A DNA stretch of 64,000 bases, from the NCBI GenBank assembly GCA_027627225.1, contig CM051034.1, positions 12,002,761 through 12,066,760 on the forward strand, written 5' to 3'. A program made the translations under genes and the position numbers. Source of the DNA: Congeria kusceri (Eukaryota > Mollusca > Bivalvia > Myida > Dreissenidae). Shown here piece after piece: positions 58,728 through 64,000 of the stretch; the stretch's first letter is position 1; each line of letters begins with the position of its first letter. The notes below the pieces were generated by a model that did not search any database, was not told the DNA's origin, and worked only from the letters and a program-made list of their open reading frames with translations.

Positions 58728-59125
58728 AAGATGAGCATGCATAAAATGTACAAGATTGGCTATTCGCAAACTGTGGAAGAATGATAATGCACAAACTGTG
58801 CAAGACTGACCATGCACAACTCTGCCAGACTGGTCATCCATGACATGTGCAAGATTGGCCATGCATTGATGTGTATCAATGGTCAAGCATAAACTATGCA
58901 ATATTGGTCAAGCATAAACTGTGCGATATTGGTCATGCATACAATGCGCAAGATTGGTCGTGCATACGAAGATGTGCAAGATTGGTCATGCATAAACTTT
59001 TTAAGATTGGCCATGCATAAACTTTGCAGGATTGGTCATGCAAAAACTGTGCAATATTGGTCAAGCATAAACTGTTTAAGATTTGTCGAGCATAAACTGT
59101 GAAAGATTAGCTCAGCGCAAACTGA
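58728..59125 (+). repeat. 24-25 bp tandem array
   Basis: About 16 diverged units of the type GATTGGTCATGCATAAACTG + TGCAA. The unit closely resembles the TGGTCATACACAAACTGTGC + AAG block in the tandem-core elements at 26-30 kb. Frames rich in I-G-H-A on either strand are artefacts. Confidence 0.85.
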
Positions 59126-59512
59126 AAAACATTTATATGTAAATGTTAATTGACTTATACATGAAACACCCACAGTCTTAAGGAATTGTATGATTGTTAG
59201 ACACATGTTTATGTTTTCCTTAAGGAGCTTTGTGAATACGGGCCCAGGACACTGTGTGCTGGAGCATAAAGCAAATTAAAACCAAATGGAAAAATGATCA
59301 AGGGTATGTTTTGATGCTTAAAACAGACACAAGTTGTTGTTTTTTCAATTTAGCAAAACGGATATCGGAATTAGGAATTGTATCATTGGCATGGTGCCCG
59401 GAAACCTTGGAACAAAAGTTAATTAAATTCTTGAAAATTCGTCAAATTCGCCAATGCTTGACAAAAGTTGGAAAGGATATAAATTACATGTTGCAATGGT
59501 GACTTCCACTGT
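59126..59512. other. Non-coding stretch 3' of the GPCR remnant
   Basis: The 82-codon plus-strand frame at 59254-59502 has no recognised domain. Confidence 0.4.
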
Positions 59513-60406
59513 TTATTTAAATGCTCCGTTTTTATACAAGGCACTTTTAAACTCCAGTAGTAACTTTCTTACGTCCTCTCGAAACTTGTTGCCGCTTAGC
59601 ATATAAACGTAAAAGTTAAGGGCGTGGTTGAGGTACATTAGATATGTGCTTGCGTGCTAGATAATTTCGTACTGCAAAAGAGTTAAGTTTTTCAGCTGGT
59701 AGGTTACTTGTAACAAATAAAAAAATTTAAACTGGTTATTTGTAACAATGAATGTTACATTGGCCATCAACTAATTTCTTGTTACCGAACGAAACCTTTC
59801 GGACCGAGGACGTTGCGACCCAAATGACATACCAAGTTTAACTGCAATGATTATACTGGCTGTAATGATTATAAAGAACGGGACATCTAAAAAAAACACC
59901 CAGTCCTAATACGTGATTACAAGGCTCCATGTGTTCGTGTTGGGCATCAAGAACACTTCCTGATTTTATAGCAAGAGATCCATTCCAGGGACCAGACGCA
60001 CACATTGAATCAACGCCACCAAGAGAATCGCATGGAGTTCCAGAAGAACAAAGACTCGCACCGTGTTCACTTGTTTCACATTCAGAGGGATTGTCACACT
60101 CAGCAAGCGTTCAATTTTTATCAAAACCAGCGTCCAGACAGACGCCGCTACTGACGTTTGTCTGAAATACTCCATCGATTGTACACACGGAGCAGAGACG
60201 CGTAGTTGACTGAAAGCACCCCAATTGACGCTGGCACCGAACTGGACTAACTGACCTAAGCATGCCGTCAACAGGTCGAATCCTGCAAGTACGCCGAATA
60301 AAACACTTGTTGATGTGAGTTTATTTTTCCCAACTACCAAAAGGATAATAATGTTTCCGAATATCGAAGAAACAATCAACGGTGGTAGCAGGCCATGGTA
60401 AATCAC
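59513..60406 (-). pseudogene. Class A GPCR gene, decayed
   Basis: The minus-strand frame from 60406 to 59966 (146 codons) covers TM1 (S-S-I-F-G-N-I-I-I-L-L-V-V, conserved G-N), intracellular loop 1, TM2 (V-L-A-G-F-D-L-L, conserved Asp), TM3 (Cys before V-Q-S-M-E-Y-F, then W-T-L-V-L-I-K-I-E-R-L, an E-R-x version of the DRY motif) and TM4. After a stop at 59966, TM5-like sequence continues in other frames at about 59911-59770 (P-F-F-I-I-I-T-A-S-I-I-I-A-V). TM7 and the C-terminus lie at about 59650-59513 (Y-L-N-H-A-L-N-F-Y-V-Y-M-L-S-G-N-K-F-R-E-D), ending in a TAA. TM6 was not found. The frame breaks and missing TM6 make function unlikely; an intron between TM4 and TM5 cannot be fully excluded. 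The ligand class is not deducible. A 25-bp repeat array lies directly upstream. Confidence 0.75.
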
Positions 60407-60479
60407 TTCATGAAGTATAATATTTTCCTACAAAAACTCACTACTTTAAGAATTGCTTGTGATATTCAATGTCAAAAAC

Positions 60480-63400
60480 GACTGACAAGATCACAGATGA
60501 CCATTTTAGTCTCGGTTACAGATTACAAACTTAGCCACATTCACAAATTACATCGACCACTTTCACAGATTGCAGTTTAACCACCGTCGATGACAGTTTT
60601 AGCCACCGTCGATTATGGATACGATTATGGTTGTATCCACCGTCAACGAATACAGTTTAAGCTACCGTCGATTATGGTTTTATTCACCGTCACAGATTGC
60701 ACTATAAGCCACCGTCGATGACAGTGTTAGCCACCGTCGATTACGGTTTTTATCCACCGTCACCGAATACAGTTTAAGCTACCGTCGAATTTGGTTTTAT
60801 TCACCGTCACATATTGCGGTATAAGCCACCTTCACCGATTCAATTTTAGCCGCCGTCGATTACAGTTTTAGCCACCGTCGACTACGCTTTTATCCACCTG
60901 CACCGACTACAGTTTAAGCCACTTCGATTACGTTTGTATTCACCGTCACAGATTAGTTTTAACCACAGTCATCAATTACGGTTATAGCCACCGTCACAGA
61001 TTGCAGTTTAAGGCACCGTTACAGATTACAGTTTTAACCACCGTCACCGATTACGGTTATAAGCACCGCCACCGATTGCAGTTTAAGCCACCGTAACATA
61101 TAATAGTTTAAGGCATTGTCACAGATTGCAGTTTTAACCACCGTCAAATATTATAGTTTTAGCCACCGTCACAGAATAATATATTACAGTTTAAGCCACC
61201 GTCACAGATTACAGTTTTAGCCACCGTCACATATTACAGTTTAAGCCACCGTAGATTACGGTTGTAGCCACCGTCACAGATTACAGTTTAAGGCACCGTC
61301 ACAGATTGCAGATTTAGTCACTGTGGACGAATTAAAGTTTAAACCACCGTTACAAATTACAGTTTTAGCCACCGTCACCTATTAAAGTTTAAGCCACCGT
61401 CACAGATTACAGTTTTAGCCACAATTACAGATAACCGTTTAAGGCTCCATCACAGATTGAAGTTTAAGTCACCGTTACAGATTACAGTTTAAACCACCGT
61501 CACCGATTACAGTTTTAACCACCTTCACCGATTACAGGTTAAGCCACAGTCACCGATTACAGTTTTAACCAACGTCACAGATTACAGTTTTAACCATCGT
61601 CACCGATTACGGTCATAGCCACCGTCACAGATTGCAGTCTAAGCCACCGTCACAGATTATAGGTTAAGGCATTGTCACAGATTGCAGTTTTAACCACAGT
61701 CACATATGACAGTTTTAGCCACCGTCACAGATTAATATATTACAGTTTTAGCCACCGTGACCTATTAAAGTTTAAGCCACTGTCACATATTACAGTTTAA
61801 GGCTCCATCACAGATTACAGTTTAAGCCACCGTCACAGATTACAGTTTTAACCAACGTCACAAATTACAGTTTTAACCACCGTCACAGATTACAGTTGAA
61901 GCCACCGTCACAGATTACAGTTTAAGCCACCGTCACAGATAACAGTTTTAACCATCGTCATAGATTACAGTTTTAATTACCGTCACATATTGCAGTTTAA
62001 GCCACCGTCACAGATTAAAGTTTAAGGCACTGTCACAGATTGCAGTTTTAACCACCGTCACATATTACAGTTTAAGCCACCTTCACAGATTAATTTATTA
62101 CAGTTTAAGGCATCGTCACAGATTACAGTTTTAGCCACCGTCACAGATTACAGTTTAAGCCAACGTCACAGATTACAGATTTAACCAACGTCACAGGTGA
62201 CAGTTTTAACCACCTTCACCGATTACAGGTTAAGCCACCGTCGCATATTACAGTTTTAACCAACGTCACAGATTACATTTTTAACCACCGTCACCGATTA
62301 CGGTTGTAGCCACCGTCACAGATTGCAGTTTAAGCCACCGTCACAGATTATAGTTTAAGGCACTGTCACCTATTACAGTTTAAGGCGCCGTCACATATTA
62401 CAGTTTTAGCCACCGTCACAGATTAATATATAACAGTTTAAGCCACCGTCACATATTACAGTTTTAGCCACCGTCACAGATTACAGTTTAAGCCACCGTC
62501 ACAGATTACAGTTTTAACCAACGTCACAGATTACAGTTTTAACCACCGTCACAGATTACAGTTTAAGCCACCGTCACAGATTACAGTTGAAGCCACCGTC
62601 ACAGATTACAGTTTTAACCACCGTCACAGATTTCAGTTTTAACCGACGTCACAGATTGCAGTTTAAGCCACCGTCACAGATGATAGTTTAAGGCACTGTC
62701 ACAGATTGCAGTTTTAACCACCGTCACATATTACAGTTTAAGCCACCGTCACGGATTAATTTATTACAGTTTAAGGCACCGTCACAGATTACAGTTTTAG
62801 CCAACGTCACAAATTACAGTTTAAGCCACCGTCACATATTACAGTTTTAAAGTCACAGATTACAGTTTTAACCACCTTACCGGTTACAGGTTAAGCCACC
62901 GTCACATATTACAGTTTTAACCACCGTCACCGATTACAGTTATAGCCACCGTCACAAATTGCAGTTTAAGCCACCGTCACAGATTATAGTTTAAGTCATT
63001 GTCACAGATTACAGTTTAAGGCACCGTCACAAATTACAGTTTTAGCCACCGTCACAGATTAATATATTACAGTTTAAGCCACCGTCACAGATTACAGTTT
63101 TAGCCACCGTCACAGATAACAGTTCTAGCCACCGTCACAGATTACAGTATAAGCCACCGTAGATTACGGGTATAGCCACCGTCACAGATTACAGTTTAAG
63201 GCACCGTCACACATTGCAGATATAGTCACTGTGGACAGATTTAATATTAAACCACCGTTACAGATTACAGTTTTAGCCACCATCACAGATAAAAGTTTAA
63301 GCCACCGTCACAGATTATAGTTTTAACCACAATCACAGATTACCGTTTAAGGCTCCCTCACAGATTGCAGTTTAAGCCACCGTTACAGATTTGAGTTTAA

Positions 63401-64000
63401 ACCACCGACACCGATTACAGTTTTAACCACCTTCACCGATTACAGGTTAAGCCATCGTCACCGATTACAGTTTTAACCAACGTCACTGATTACAGTTTTA
63501 ACCACCGTCACCGATTACAGTTTTAACCACCGTCACCGATTACAGTTTAAGCCACCGTCACAGATTACAGTTTAAGCCACTGTCACCAATTACATTTTTA
63601 ACCACCGTCACAGATTACAGGTTAAGCCACCGTCACCGATTACAGTTTAAGCCACAGTCACAGACTGCAGTTTAAGCCACCGTCACCGATTACAGTTTAA
63701 GCCACCGTCACAGATTTCAGATTTAACCACCATCACAGATTACAGTTTTAACCAACGTCACATATCACAATTTAAGCCACCGTAACAGATTACAGTTTTA
63801 AACAACGTCACAGATTACAGTTTTAACCACCGTCACCGATTACAGTTTAAGCCATCGTCACTGATTACTGGTAAAGCCACCGTAACAGATTACAGTTTAA
63901 ACCACCGTCACAGATTACATTTTTAACCACGGTCACAGTTTACAGTTTTAACCACCGTCACAGATTACAGTTTTAACCACCGTCGCAGATTACAGTTTTA
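60480..64000 (+). repeat. Large 25-bp tandem array, about 140 copies, open at the window edge
   Basis: The basic unit is CACAGATTACAGTTTTAACC + ACCGT (or AGTTTAAGCC in the second half). Common variants are CCGATTACAG, CATATTACAG, GATTGCAG and GGCACCGT. Periodic insertions of TTAATATATTACAG-type spacers occur at about 61170, 61735, 62095, 62430, 62760 and 63060, suggesting a higher-order unit of some 330-350 bp in part of the array. The first 350 bp is the most degenerate (CCGTCGATTACGG variants). It runs off the right edge. Confidence 0.95.

Noticed and set aside
60480..64000. Possible CRISPR array because of regular short repeats
   Set aside because: Units are contiguous 25-mers without unique spacers, in eukaryotic DNA.

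Overview
The window looks like eukaryotic nuclear DNA from an invertebrate, most likely a bivalve mollusc. It is AT-rich and gene-poor, with spliced genes of short exons and long introns. It is packed with non-LTR retrotransposon remnants, tRNA-derived SINEs, MITE-like hairpins, long tri-nucleotide microsatellites and elements built of 130-165 bp tandem repeats. The mollusc assignment rests on the look of these repeats, not on a database match. Nothing indicates prokaryotic, viral, organellar or CRISPR content.

Two spliced genes form a divergent pair around 31.5 kb. On the + strand, four exons (31759-37224) encode mitochondrial ribosomal protein mS26 (MRPS26, 215 aa as assembled); intron 3 is a GC-AG intron. 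On the - strand, eight exons (31468 down to 15574) with consistent phases assemble into a 422-residue nuclear-type protein. It has a basic NLS-like tract, two tandem Myb/SANT-like modules and an acidic Ser-rich region of three 38-residue repeats. I recognise no named orthologue. The start codons are 290 bp apart, so the genes probably share a bidirectional promoter. The SANT module arose by a tandem exon-intron duplication that is still visible in intron sequence, and exon 5 is a chimera made at the duplication junction.

From 42 to 56 kb lies a small family of glycine-rich genes: 42259-42582 (-), 52277-53171 (+) and 55442-56008 (+). The two + copies share a tiny second exon and carry triplet microsatellites in their single intron. 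The 42.5 kb copy lost its splice donor and the 55.4 kb copy has a frameshift. Upstream DNA of the 42.5 kb copy recurs inverted at 48.25-48.48 kb, now separated from the 52.3 kb gene by a 2.4 kb LINE insertion with a 14-bp target duplication.

The left end (1-15 kb) holds a decayed LINE, a duplicated signal-peptide-like exon (1.2 and 5.2 kb), a non-autonomous hAT element (5908-6703, 8-bp TSD), a 310-bp TIR MITE (7255-7564), tandem-repeat elements and a GPCR fragment (about 10.0-10.35 kb) beside a short degenerate 25-bp array. The right end (56.4-64 kb) holds a 24-copy 47-bp satellite, a 25-bp array, a longer decayed class A GPCR (59513-60406, -) and a 3.5 kb array of about 140 25-bp units that runs off the window. 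The GPCR-plus-25-mer pairing occurs at both ends in the same orientation. Most of the rest is a family of elements with shared ends (GCTCACCTGAG at the left, CTCAGGTGAGC at the right) and different internal tandem cores.
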